This document shows, piece by piece, positions 16,538 through 24,601 of a stretch of 64,000 bases of DNA. The position numbers and the translations under genes are program-made. The stretch covers positions 4,265,501-4,329,500 of the forward strand of contig NZ_CP041969.1 in assembly GCF_014107495.1 (NCBI RefSeq). Direction: 5' to 3'. This stretch comes from Cohnella cholangitidis (GTDB taxonomy: Bacteria; Bacillota; Bacilli; Paenibacillales; Paenibacillaceae). The notes under the pieces are model-generated. The model was given only the letters and a program-made list of their open reading frames with translations. It had not been told where the DNA came from and did not search any database. How positions within the stretch are numbered: the first letter of the stretch is position 1; every line of letters starts with the position of its first letter.

Positions 16538-18565
16538 ATGTTATTGAACAAATCGACAAACCGATTTATGGCTTTGATGTTGGCGCTGGCCTTGGGATTA
16601 AGCCTAGCTGCCCTTTCGGTCGGCAGCGGCAGAGCCTCTGCCGCACCGGTTCCCGGCTTCTACGTAAGCGGCACGACGCTATACGAAGCTAACGGAACTC
16701 CGTTCGTCATGAGAGGCGTGAACCATGCGCATACTTGGTACAAGAACGATTTGGCCGCGGCGATTCCCGCAATCAAGGCAACAGGCGCCAATACCGTTAG
16801 AATCGTTCTCTCCAATGGCGGCCAATGGACAAGAGACGATATCGCTTCCGTGCAAAATATTCTCGCTTTATGCAATCAATATAAACTTATCGCCATGCTG
16901 GAGGTGCACGATGCGACGGGATCCGATTCTACGTCTACTTTGCAGGCGGCGGTCGACTACTGGATCAGCATCAAGGACGCGTTGATCGGCAAAGAAGACA
17001 GAGTGATCATCAACATCGCCAACGAATGGTACGGCACATGGGACGGTCCGGCGTGGGCTAACGCCTACAAGACGATGATCCCTCAACTCCGCAATGCCGG
17101 GTTAACCCACGCCCTCGTCGTGGATGCGGCGGGATGGGGCCAGTATCCGGCATCCATTCATAACTACGGGCAAGAAGTACTGGCATCGGATACGCTCGGC
17201 GACACCGTATTCTCCATACACATGTACGAATACGCCGGAGGGAATGCCGCAACGGTCAAGGCCAACATCGACGGCGCATTGAATAAAGGGCTTGCCGTTA
17301 TTGTCGGAGAATTCGGGTACCAGCATACGAGCGGCGACGTAGACGAAGCTACGATCATGAGTTATTCCCAGCAAAAAGGAGTAGGTTGGCTGGCATGGTC
17401 GTGGTACGGCAATGGCTCGAGCGTGGCTTACTTGGACTTGGCGACAGGTCCGGCAGGCACTCTTACGACTTGGGGGAATACGGTTGTCAACGGTCCGAAC
17501 GGCATTGCGGCCACGAGCGTTCAAGCAACCGTATTCGGCAACGGAGGTACCGTGCCTTCCGCGCCTGCGGGCTTGACGGCAACGGCCGGCAACGCGCAGG
17601 CGACTTTGAACTGGACGGCGTCCAGCGGCGCAACGAGCTATACGGTGAAACGTGCAACGACGAGCGGCGGACCTTACACGATCGTAGCGACCGGCGTTAC
17701 GGCGACGAGCTACACGAATACCGGCTTGACGAACGGTACGACTTATTACTATGTCGTCAGCGCATCCAACGCCGCGGGAGCAAGCCCGAACTCCTCGCAA
17801 GCAAGCGCGACGCCGAGCGCGGGAACCCCGATTCCCGCAGCTCCGACCGGACTAACGGCCACGGCCGGCAACGCGCAAGCGTCGCTGAGTTGGACGGCAT
17901 CGAGCGGCGCAACGAGCTACACGGTGAAACGCGCCGCGACAAGCGGCGGACCTTACGCGGACGTGGCGACCGGCGTAACATCGACTAGCTATACGAACAC
18001 CGGTCTGACGAACGGCACGACGTACTACTACGTCGTCAGCGCGACGAATTCCGCCGGAACGAGCGCGAACTCGTCGCAGGCGAGCGCGACGCCTAGCAAT
18101 GGCGGCGGAACGGGCAACCTCGTCGTTCAGTACAAAGCCCAGAACTCAAGCCCGACCGATAACACCATCTCCCCGTTCTTCAACATTAAGAATAACGGAA
18201 CTTCGGCGGTCAACCTAAGCACGCTGAAACTCCGCTACTACTTTACGAAAGACGGCAACCAGGCGCTGAACTTCTGGACCGACTGGGCGCAGGTAGGCTC
18301 ATCGAACGTGCAAGGCACGTTCGTCAATGCGTCGGGAACCGGCACGGACACCTACGTGGAAATTTCTTTCGCGTCGGGGGCGGGTTCGATCGCGGCAGGC
18401 GGACAATCAGGAGAGATCCAGACTCGCTTCGCGAAATCCGACTGGGCGAATTTCAACGAAACCGGAGATTATTCGTTCGACGCGACTAAGAATACCGCTT
18501 ATGCCGATTGGAGCCGCGTGACGCTCTATCAGAACGGCACGCTCGTATGGGGGACGGAGCCGTAA
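16538..18565 (+). CDS. Secreted beta-mannanase: GH5 (GH5_8-like) - FN3 - FN3 - CBM3
   Basis: A 675-residue exported enzyme that cleaves beta-1,4-mannan backbones. ATG at 16538 follows GGAGGG by 6 nt. The signal peptide ends at about residue 35 (ASA-A). The catalytic domain (about 36-335) begins FYVSGTTLYEANG and closely follows Bacillus mannanases: MRGVNHAHTWY, the acid/base Glu163 in NIANEWYGTWDG, HMYEYAGG, and the nucleophile Glu258 in VGEFGYQH. Two nearly identical fibronectin III modules follow (about 340-427 and 431-517). The C-terminal CBM3-type module (about 525-675) includes LVVQYKAQNSS, WTDWAQVG and FNETGDYSF, and should anchor the enzyme to crystalline cellulose or plant cell wall. 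The longer frame from 16433 lacks a ribosome site. It is flanked by a sugar sensor and a sugar importer. Confidence 0.92.
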   Translation: MLLNKSTNRFMALMLALALGLSLAALSVGSGRASAAPVPGFYVSGTTLYEANGTPFVMRGVNHAHTWYKNDLAAAIPAIKATGANTVRIVLSNGGQWTRDDIASVQNILALCNQYKLIAMLEVHDATGSDSTSTLQAAVDYWISIKDALIGKEDRVIINIANEWYGTWDGPAWANAYKTMIPQLRNAGLTHALVVDAAGWGQYPASIHNYGQEVLASDTLGDTVFSIHMYEYAGGNAATVKANIDGALNKGLAVIVGEFGYQHTSGDVDEATIMSYSQQKGVGWLAWSWYGNGSSVAYLDLATGPAGTLTTWGNTVVNGPNGIAATSVQATVFGNGGTVPSAPAGLTATAGNAQATLNWTASSGATSYTVKRATTSGGPYTIVATGVTATSYTNTGLTNGTTYYYVVSASNAAGASPNSSQASATPSAGTPIPAAPTGLTATAGNAQASLSWTASSGATSYTVKRAATSGGPYADVATGVTSTSYTNTGLTNGTTYYYVVSATNSAGTSANSSQASATPSNGGGTGNLVVQYKAQNSSPTDNTISPFFNIKNNGTSAVNLSTLKLRYYFTKDGNQALNFWTDWAQVGSSNVQGTFVNASGTGTDTYVEISFASGAGSIAAGGQSGEIQTRFAKSDWANFNETGDYSFDATKNTAYADWSRVTLYQNGTLVWGTEP

Positions 18566-18630
18566 CGACTAAACGACTAGACGACTGGATTTTCCGTAAA
18601 TCTATATCCGAAGAGGGTTGCGACAGGTCG

Positions 18631-18698
18631 CCGAAGAGGGACTTGCCGCAGCTCTCTTTTTTTGCGTTTTTTTCTAAAAAACAAAGGTTTTGTTTTTT
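18631..18698 (+). terminator. Probable terminator region after the mannanase
   Basis: A weak AGAG/CTCT hairpin followed by seven T (18631-18663). About 15 bp later AAAAACAAA pairs with TTTGTTTTT (18676-18698). Individually modest, but together they probably separate the mannanase from the importer operon. Confidence 0.4.
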
Positions 18699-18706
18699 GA
18701 AAAAAG

Positions 18707-18736
18707 TTGTCCGATTCGTCGAAAGACCCCTATAGC
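18707..18736 (+). promoter_or_regulatory. Candidate promoter of the ChvE/GguAB-like operon
   Basis: TTGTCC at 18707-18712 and TATAGC at 18731-18736 are 18 bp apart, 48 bp before the start codon. The -10 is weak, in keeping with an activator-dependent promoter. Confidence 0.4.
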
Positions 18737-18784
18737 ATCCCCATGATAAATTCTTAATAGTCAAAGACGAAAGGGGAGCTTTAC

Positions 18785-19912
18785 TTGAAAAAATATTCGG
18801 TTATCGCGCTTATGCTAGCATTCGTTCTCGTACTGGCGGCATGCGGCGGCAAAAACAACAACGAGGGCGGCAATGCTCCGGCTAGCGGCAGCGCATCCGC
18901 CGGCGCCAAAGCGGCAGACGGAGACAAAGGAACGATCGGGATCGCCATGCCGACGAAATCCTCCGAGCGTTGGGTTAACGACGGAGCGAACATGGTTAAA
19001 GAATTCGAAGCGTTAGGCTACGATACGGATCTTCAATACGGAGAAGACGTGATCGAAAACCAAGTGTCCCAAATCGAGAACATGATTACCAAAGGCGTTA
19101 AGCTGCTTGTTATCGCATCCATTGACGGCGAAGCTTTAACCGACGTTCTGCAAAAAGCGGCGGATGCCAATATTCCGGTTATCGCTTATGACCGACTGAT
19201 CAAGAAATCCGAACACGTCAGCTACTACGCGACTTTCGACAACTTCAAGGTAGGGGTGCTGCAAGCCTCTTATCTCGAAGAGAAGCTTGGCCTCAAAGAA
19301 GGCAAAGGCCCTTTCAATATCGAACTGTTCGCGGGTTCGCCGGATGACAACAACGCTTACTTCTTCTTCGACGGCGCGATGAGCGTGTTGAAGCCTTATA
19401 TCGACAGCGGCAAGCTGGTCGTCAAAAGCGGCCAAACGAAGTTCGACCAAGTCGCGACATTGCGTTGGGACGGCGGCGTAGCTCAGTCCCGCATGGACAA
19501 TTTGTTGTCCGCCAACTATTCTTCCGCCAACATCGATGCCATCTTGTCGCCTTACGACGGGATCACGATCGGTATCCTTTCTTCGCTTAAAGGAGTAGGC
19601 TACGGTTCCGCCGACAAACCTTTGCCGATTACATCCGGCCAAGACGCGGAGCTTGCGTCGATTAAATCGATCATTGCCGGAGAGCAAACTTCGACCGTGT
19701 TCAAAGACACCCGCGAGCTTGCCAAAGTAACGGTAAACATGGCGGTCGCCGTATTGGCCGGCAATAAGCCGGAAGTTAACGACGAGAAAACCTACGACAA
19801 CGGCGTGAAGGTCGTTCCTTCTTACTTGCTCGTTCCGGTTTCCGTCGATGCTTCCAACTACAAAGAAGTGCTGGTCGACTCCGGGTACTTCTCCGAAGAC
19901 GATTTGAAATAA
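18785..19912 (+). CDS. ChvE-like multiple-sugar-binding lipoprotein
   Basis: A 375-residue binding lipoprotein of the CUT2 (monosaccharide) class. The signal peptide ends in the lipobox LAACGGK, and a low-complexity Gly/Ser/Ala linker tethers the fold to the membrane. The mature domain starts [18 protein letters not shown], typical of ChvE. Further landmarks are [40 protein letters not shown] and [14 protein letters not shown]. The start is TTG at 18785 behind AAAGGGGAG. It is the first gene of a three-gene importer and is separated from the ATPase gene by an intercistronic hairpin that should favour excess binding protein. Relatives bind glucose, galactose, xylose or arabinose. Confidence 0.9.
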   Translation: MKKYSVIALMLAFVLVLAACGGKNNNEGGNAPASGSASAGAKAADGDKGTIGIAMPTKSSERWVNDGANMVKEFEALGYDTDLQYGEDVIENQVSQIENMITKGVKLLVIASIDGEALTDVLQKAADANIPVIAYDRLIKKSEHVSYYATFDNFKVGVLQASYLEEKLGLKEGKGPFNIELFAGSPDDNNAYFFFDGAMSVLKPYIDSGKLVVKSGQTKFDQVATLRWDGGVAQSRMDNLLSANYSSANIDAILSPYDGITIGILSSLKGVGYGSADKPLPITSGQDAELASIKSIIAGEQTSTVFKDTRELAKVTVNMAVAVLAGNKPEVNDEKTYDNGVKVVPSYLLVPVSVDASNYKEVLVDSGYFSEDDLK

Positions 19913-19932
19913 GTTCGTAACCGCTAATCCGA

Positions 19933-19973
19933 ATGATTTAGTGACGGTCGGGATTCGGCCGTCGCTAAATCAT
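19933..19973 (+). promoter_or_regulatory. Intercistronic hairpin between binding protein and ATPase genes
   Basis: ATGATTTAG-GACGG and CCGTC-CTAAATCAT form a long stem just after the binding-protein stop, without a strong T-run. Likely an mRNA-stabilising or partial-termination element. Confidence 0.6.
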
Positions 19974-20004
19974 TTCTAATTTCAAACGAGGACCGGGTGA
20001 TGAA

Positions 20005-21537
20005 ATGGCAGACTATATCTTGGAAATGCGTAACATAACCAAGACGTTCCCCGGCGTCAAAGCGCTAGCGGATGTCAACCTGAAAGTCAAAGAAGGCGAA
20101 GTTCACGCTCTATGCGGCGAGAACGGAGCCGGTAAATCCACTTTAATGAAAGTGCTAAGCGGCGTTTACCCCCATGGATCGTACGAAGGGGATATTTTGT
20201 ACAAAGATCAAGCATGCGAATTCAAAGACATCAAACAAAGCGAGAGCCTAGGTATCGTCATTATTCATCAAGAGCTTGCCCTTATACCTTATCTTTCGAT
20301 CGCGGAAAATATCTTTCTCGGGAACGAACAAGCCAGCAGAGGCATTATCAATTGGAACGAAACGATCATTCGGACGAGAGAACTGCTGCGAACGGTCGGC
20401 TTGAACGAAAATCCGAACACGCTGATTACCAATTTGGGAGTCGGCAAGCAACAGCTTGCGGAAATCGCCAAAGCGTTATCCAAGAAGGTCAAGCTGCTCA
20501 TCCTGGATGAGCCCACGGCCGCATTGAACGAAGAAGACAGCGCCAACTTGCTCAAACTGATCCTTGAGCTTAAGAAGCAAGGGATTTCGTCTATTATTAT
20601 TTCTCACAAGCTGAACGAGATCGCTACTGTAGCGGATTCGATTACGATTTTACGAGACGGGAAAACGATTGAAACGTTGGACATGCGGGGCGACGAAGTG
20701 ACGGAGGATCGGATCATCAAAGGGATGGTAGGCCGGGACTTAACGAATCGTTATCCCGAACGAACTCCCGAGATCGGCGAGAAGATCTTCGAGGTTAACG
20801 GTTGGAACGTCTATCATCCCCAGCATTTGGACCGCAAAGTCATCGACAACGTTCATTTTCATATTCGCAAGGGCGAGATCGTCGGCATTGCCGGATTAAT
20901 GGGATCCGGACGCACGGAATTGGCCATGAGCGTATTCGGGCGCTCCTATGGCCGCAACATTAGCGGACAGATCAAGAAAGAAGGCAAAGAGATCCAACTC
21001 AAGGATATCAGCGACGCGATCGATAACGGCATAGCCTACGTGACGGAGGATCGCAAGCATTACGGCTTGATTCTGATGGATGATATCAAAAGCAATATTA
21101 CGCTGGCGAACTTAAAGAAAATATCGCGCAGATCGGTCGTGAACGAGAACGAGGAAGTCGTCGTCGCGGAGACGTACCGCAAAAAAATGAATATTAAAAC
21201 GCCTAGCATTTTGCAGAAAACCGGTAATTTGAGCGGCGGCAACCAGCAGAAGGTCGTGCTCAGCAAATGGATTTTTTCCGAGCCGGATATTCTTATTCTC
21301 GACGAGCCGACAAGAGGAATCGACGTCGGCGCGAAATACGAGATTTATACGATCATCAACCAACTGGCCGCGGAAGGGAAAGGCGTGTTGATCATCTCTT
21401 CCGAATTGCCGGAAATTCTCGGAATGTGCGACCGCGTCTACATCATGAGCGAGGGTCGAATGACCGGAGAAGTATTGCGAGAGAACGCCACACAAGAGAC
21501 GCTCATGAAATATATGACGAAGAGCAAAGGGGAGTAA
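20005..21537 (+). CDS. gguA: Sugar ABC transporter ATP-binding protein (GguA/MmsA-like)
   Basis: A 510-residue duplicated ATPase of the CUT2 class. The N-terminal cassette has Walker [10 protein letters not shown], a degenerate signature [15 protein letters not shown] and Walker [12 protein letters not shown]. The C-terminal cassette has a degenerate Walker A (GLMGSGRTE), full signature LSGGNQQKV and Walker [13 protein letters not shown]. This asymmetry is normal for the family. It energises the permease encoded 3 bp downstream (21541) for uptake of the sugar delivered by the ChvE-like protein. The ribosome site before the ATG at 20005 is weak (GGACCGGGTGA). Confidence 0.92.
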   Translation: MADYILEMRNITKTFPGVKALADVNLKVKEGEVHALCGENGAGKSTLMKVLSGVYPHGSYEGDILYKDQACEFKDIKQSESLGIVIIHQELALIPYLSIAENIFLGNEQASRGIINWNETIIRTRELLRTVGLNENPNTLITNLGVGKQQLAEIAKALSKKVKLLILDEPTAALNEEDSANLLKLILELKKQGISSIIISHKLNEIATVADSITILRDGKTIETLDMRGDEVTEDRIIKGMVGRDLTNRYPERTPEIGEKIFEVNGWNVYHPQHLDRKVIDNVHFHIRKGEIVGIAGLMGSGRTELAMSVFGRSYGRNISGQIKKEGKEIQLKDISDAIDNGIAYVTEDRKHYGLILMDDIKSNITLANLKKISRRSVVNENEEVVVAETYRKKMNIKTPSILQKTGNLSGGNQQKVVLSKWIFSEPDILILDEPTRGIDVGAKYEIYTIINQLAAEGKGVLIISSELPEILGMCDRVYIMSEGRMTGEVLRENATQETLMKYMTKSKGE

Positions 21538-21540
21538 CCG

Positions 21541-22704
21541 ATGGAAGTCATGAAAAATCTGTTCAAGAACAACGTCAGGCAGTACGGCATGATCGTGGCC
21601 CTCATCCTGATCACGGTGCTGTTCCAAGTCCTGTCCGACGGGATATTGCTTAAGCCTCTGAACGTAACGAACATCCTGCAACAATACGGCTTCATTCTAA
21701 TTCTTGCGATCGGGATGGTTATGGTCATCATTACGGGGCATATCGACCTGTCCGTAGGATCGATAGCCGCGTTCGTCGGGGCCGTATCCGCCATTATGAT
21801 GGTAGAACACGATATGTCTTATCCTTTGGCCATCGTTTTGTCGCTCGTTATCGGAGCGCTGATCGGGGCATGGCAGGGCTTCTGGGTCGCTTACATGAAG
21901 ATTCCTTCTTTTATCGTTACTTTGGCGGGGATGCTGTTGTTCCGCGGGTTAACGATGGTTATTCTGGAAGGCAAGTCGATAGCGCCGTTTCCGAAAGAGT
22001 TCCAGAAGATGAGCTCCGGATTCCTGCCGGACATCGACGGAAGCTCCTCGATCCACATTTTGACGATTATCATCGGCGTGTTCTTGTCCATCGTAACGGT
22101 CGTTCAAGAATTCAGGGATCGCCGCACGCAGCGTAAATACGAATTCGAAGTGCTGCCTTTCCCTTGGTTTATCGCCAAGCTTGTCGGAATCGTCGCGGTG
22201 ATCAACTTGTTCACTTACGTGCTGGCCAAATATAAAGGGATTCCCTTTATTCTGATCATCCTGTTCGTGCTCGTAATCGTCTATAGCTTTGTCATGAAGA
22301 GAACGGTTATGGGGCGTCATACGTATGCGCTTGGCGGCAACGAAAAAGCGGCGAAGCTGTCCGGCGTTAAAACGAAAAGAGTAACTTTCTGGGTATTCGT
22401 GAACATGGGAGCTTTGGCCGCGTTATCCGGATTAATCTATGCCGCGCGCTTGAACGCGGCGACGCCGAAAGCCGGCCTCAACTTCGAGCTGGATGCCATT
22501 GCGGCCGTATTCATCGGCGGCGCTTCCGCATCCGGCGGGATCGGTACCGTTATCGGAGCGATCATCGGCGGTCTGGTCATGGCCGTCATGAACAACGGGA
22601 TGTCGCTTATCGGCCTCGGAATCGATTGGCAGCAAGGGATTAAAGGTTTGGTGCTGCTGTTAGCGGTCGGCTTCGATATTTACAACAAGAACAAATCCGC
22701 GTAA
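21541..22704 (+). CDS. gguB: Sugar ABC transporter permease (GguB/MmsB-like)
   Basis: A 387-residue polytopic CUT2 permease with about ten hydrophobic segments. The hallmark GHIDLSVGSIAAFVGAVSA is at about residue 62. The long hydrophilic/extra-helix insertion (about residues 150-245) is typical of GguB/XylH rather than RbsC. The family repeat LDAIAAVFIGGASASGGIGTVIGA is near the end. It forms the membrane channel with GguA and the ChvE-like protein. It is followed by an intrinsic terminator. Confidence 0.9.
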   Translation: MEVMKNLFKNNVRQYGMIVALILITVLFQVLSDGILLKPLNVTNILQQYGFILILAIGMVMVIITGHIDLSVGSIAAFVGAVSAIMMVEHDMSYPLAIVLSLVIGALIGAWQGFWVAYMKIPSFIVTLAGMLLFRGLTMVILEGKSIAPFPKEFQKMSSGFLPDIDGSSSIHILTIIIGVFLSIVTVVQEFRDRRTQRKYEFEVLPFPWFIAKLVGIVAVINLFTYVLAKYKGIPFILIILFVLVIVYSFVMKRTVMGRHTYALGGNEKAAKLSGVKTKRVTFWVFVNMGALAALSGLIYAARLNAATPKAGLNFELDAIAAVFIGGASASGGIGTVIGAIIGGLVMAVMNNGMSLIGLGIDWQQGIKGLVLLLAVGFDIYNKNKSA

Positions 22705-22743
22705 GCAGCCCGAGAAAGCAAACCGAGAAGGTTACTTCAGTAG

Positions 22744-22775
22744 ATCGCTCTCCTGTAAAGGAGGGCGATTTTTTG
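22744..22775 (+). terminator. Terminator of the ChvE/GguAB-like operon
   Basis: ATCGCTCTCC, TGTAAA loop, GGAGGGCGAT, then TTTTT. Confidence 0.9.
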
Positions 22776-22812
22776 TGCGGCGGATCCTAGTCCCTCGCGT
22801 TGCCGCATCATT

Positions 22813-22997
22813 GCGTTATGCCATCACTCTATTTCACTTTAGAAGTCGAACCCTTATCAATTAGCGTTACGGTATCTACTTATCTGGAGCATATTATCAG
22901 ATTAGGGGCGTTCCTCCGAAAATAGCGTTATGCCATCACTCAATTTCACTGTAAGAAGTCGAACCCTTATCAAATAGCGCTACGGTATCACCTTATC
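22813..22997. repeat. Direct repeat, two ~72-bp copies 112 bp apart
   Basis: Copy 1 (22813-22884) and copy 2 (22925-22997) start GCGTTATGCCATCACTC and share AGAAGTCGAACCCTTATCAA and ACGGTATC, with only a few mismatches and one or two indels. They do not encode protein in any sustained frame. Confidence 0.8.
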
Positions 22998-23105
22998 GAC
23001 GGCACATCAACCCGAATCGGAGTGGCTGGGCGGGGGCTTCTAGCGATAGCATTAGAATAACGTTACACTTAGGATCCCATCGTATTCAACCACCATTCAC
23101 TCATT

Positions 23106-23309
23106 AAAAAGTCCCTTCGTTGAAAAGAAACGGCTGCTATGAAGCATGAAGGCCAAAAAAGTGCCTTGATTGAGCAGTAGTGGCTGTTTATGAAGCACGA
23201 AGGCAAAAAAAGTGCCTTGATTGAGCAGTAGCGGCTGCTATGAAGCATGAAGGCCAAAAAAGTGCCTTGATTGAGCAGTAGCGGCTGCTTATGAAGCATG
23301 AAGGCCCAA
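23106..23309. repeat. Tandem array of four ~50-bp hairpin units
   Basis: The unit consists of A6, GTGCCTTGATTGAGCAGTAG, CGGCTGCTATGAAGCATGAA and GGC. It contains nested arms (GCCTT/AAGGC outside, AGCAG/CTGCT inside) flanked by six or seven A. Read on the minus strand each unit looks like a hairpin plus T-run. The first copy is the most divergent. Confidence 0.85.
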
Positions 23310-23388
23310 AAAGGCCTTGGTTCCTCTTTTCAAGCAAGCTCCACCATGGATCCCATAGGCGGCTCAACAGGCTCGATGCACTTACAAA

Positions 23389-23454
23389 TTAAGCGTTTTC
23401 AATTTCTGTTGACAACGGAACGATCACCGTTTATATTTGCATTAAACGTTTAAC
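23389..23454 (+). promoter_or_regulatory. Promoter and LacI-type operators of the 23,482 regulator
   Basis: TTGACA (23409-23414), 17-bp spacer, TATATT (23432-23437). A perfect 12-bp palindrome TTAAACGTTTAA lies at 23442-23453, just downstream. A related half-conserved sequence TTAAGCGTTTTC lies upstream of the -35 at 23389-23400. The same motif recurs before the transporter operon at 24535. Confidence 0.7.
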
Positions 23455-23481
23455 CCCAAGGAGGTTGATTCCAACGAACTC

Positions 23482-24516
23482 ATGAAGAAAATTACGATAA
23501 AAGACGTAGCCCGCAACGCCGGAGTATCTATCGCTGCCGTATCTTACGTGCTTAACGGTAAAGAAAACAAAGTGTCGCAGGACACCATCGCCAGAATCCA
23601 CGAATCGATCAAAGACTTGAACTACATTCCCAGCATAACGGCTCGGGGGTTGGTCAAAAACACCTCGGAACTCATCGGAGTCATCATCCCGCAGACGGAA
23701 GACCGCAAGCAGCTCGTATTCGAAAACCCGTTTTACAGCGAAATGATCAGCGCGATCGAAGGCGTCGTACGAGAAGACGGGTACCACATCATTCTTGCAG
23801 GCGTCGATAAAGGCAAATCCTATCTCGATATCTCTACTTCGCGCAACCTCGATGGCGCTATTATTATGGGCATCTACTCCGAACAATTGTATGACGAATG
23901 CAAGAAAGCCAACATCCCTATCGTCCTGATCGACAGTTACGTACACGATCATTATTTTACGAACGTAGGCATCGACGACGAACTAGGCGGTTATATGGCG
24001 ACCAAACATCTCATTGACAACGGCCATCGGAACATCGGTCTCGTGACCGGCATGATCCGCAAGGACGGCGTCGTGGAAAAAAGATTTCTCGGCTACAAGC
24101 GTGCGTTGCAGGAGGCAGGCTTATTTTACAATCCCGATTACGTCTTCGAGAGCTCCGTCAGCTACGAACATGGCCATAGCTCGGGCGTTCTGATCGCGGA
24201 GAAATACACGGAAATGACAGCGGTATTCGCAACGGCCGACATGGTCGCGTTCGGCGTCATTCGCGGAATCAAGGAAGCGGGCAAAGACGTTCCGGGCGAC
24301 TTTTCCGTCATCGGTTTCGACGATATTTCCATGGCGCACATGTTCCTGCCTCCGCTTACGACGGTTAAACAACAGATTTTCCTGAAAGGCGAGACGGCCG
24401 CGCGGCTGCTCATCGATCAGATCAGAAATAAATCCGGCGCCAGCGCGGCAATCGCAAGATCGGAAATTCCGCTTCAACTGGTAGAAAGGGAAACGGTACG
24501 GAAAATATCCAAATGA
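23482..24516 (+). CDS. LacI-family repressor of the adjacent transporter operon
   Basis: 344 residues. The N-terminal helix-turn-helix is TIKDVARNAGVSIAAVSYVLNG, with hinge KVSQDTIARIHESIKDLNYIPS. The effector domain has VGIDDELGGYMATKHLIDNGHRNIG, typical of sugar-responsive members, and ends with SVIGFDDISMAHMFLPPLTTV. ATG at 23482 is preceded by AAGGAGGTTG at a somewhat long distance. It sits directly upstream of, and shares its operator motif with, the 24,602-29,611 operon, so it is the probable local repressor as well as an autorepressor. Confidence 0.9.
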   Translation: MKKITIKDVARNAGVSIAAVSYVLNGKENKVSQDTIARIHESIKDLNYIPSITARGLVKNTSELIGVIIPQTEDRKQLVFENPFYSEMISAIEGVVREDGYHIILAGVDKGKSYLDISTSRNLDGAIIMGIYSEQLYDECKKANIPIVLIDSYVHDHYFTNVGIDDELGGYMATKHLIDNGHRNIGLVTGMIRKDGVVEKRFLGYKRALQEAGLFYNPDYVFESSVSYEHGHSSGVLIAEKYTEMTAVFATADMVAFGVIRGIKEAGKDVPGDFSVIGFDDISMAHMFLPPLTTVKQQIFLKGETAARLLIDQIRNKSGASAAIARSEIPLQLVERETVRKISK

Positions 24517-24534
24517 GGGCAAGAACATCGGAAG

Positions 24535-24546
24535 TTAAACGCTTAA
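24535..24546 (+). promoter_or_regulatory. LacI-type operator before the transporter operon
   Basis: TTAAACGCTTAA, one base different from the perfect palindrome at 23442-23453, lies 19 bp after the regulator stop and 56 bp before the transporter start codon. Confidence 0.65.
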
Positions 24547-24601
24547 TCTAACTTGTCCAGGCAATGAATCATCTTCAAATCTATGAAGGGGGATTTATTC
24601 G

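Larger units (their letters stand above)
22776..23388. other. Gene-free spacer built mostly of repeats
   Basis: No supported gene lies in about 600 bp. It holds a 72-bp direct repeat pair and, 110 bp further on, a tandem array of about 50-bp hairpin units. A 76-codon minus-strand frame (23299-23069) is only a translation of the tandem units. Confidence 0.7.

Noticed and set aside
17102-17800. 232-codon minus-strand ORF inside the mannanase gene
   Set aside because: Shadow of a well-supported GH5 gene; composition dominated by Arg and Val with no recognisable motif.
23069-23299. 76-codon minus-strand ORF
   Set aside because: It is a translation of the tandem hairpin units, with no ribosome site and no domain.
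23106-23309. Possible CRISPR array
   Set aside because: The whole ~50-bp unit repeats, with no unique spacers between conserved repeats and no cas genes nearby.
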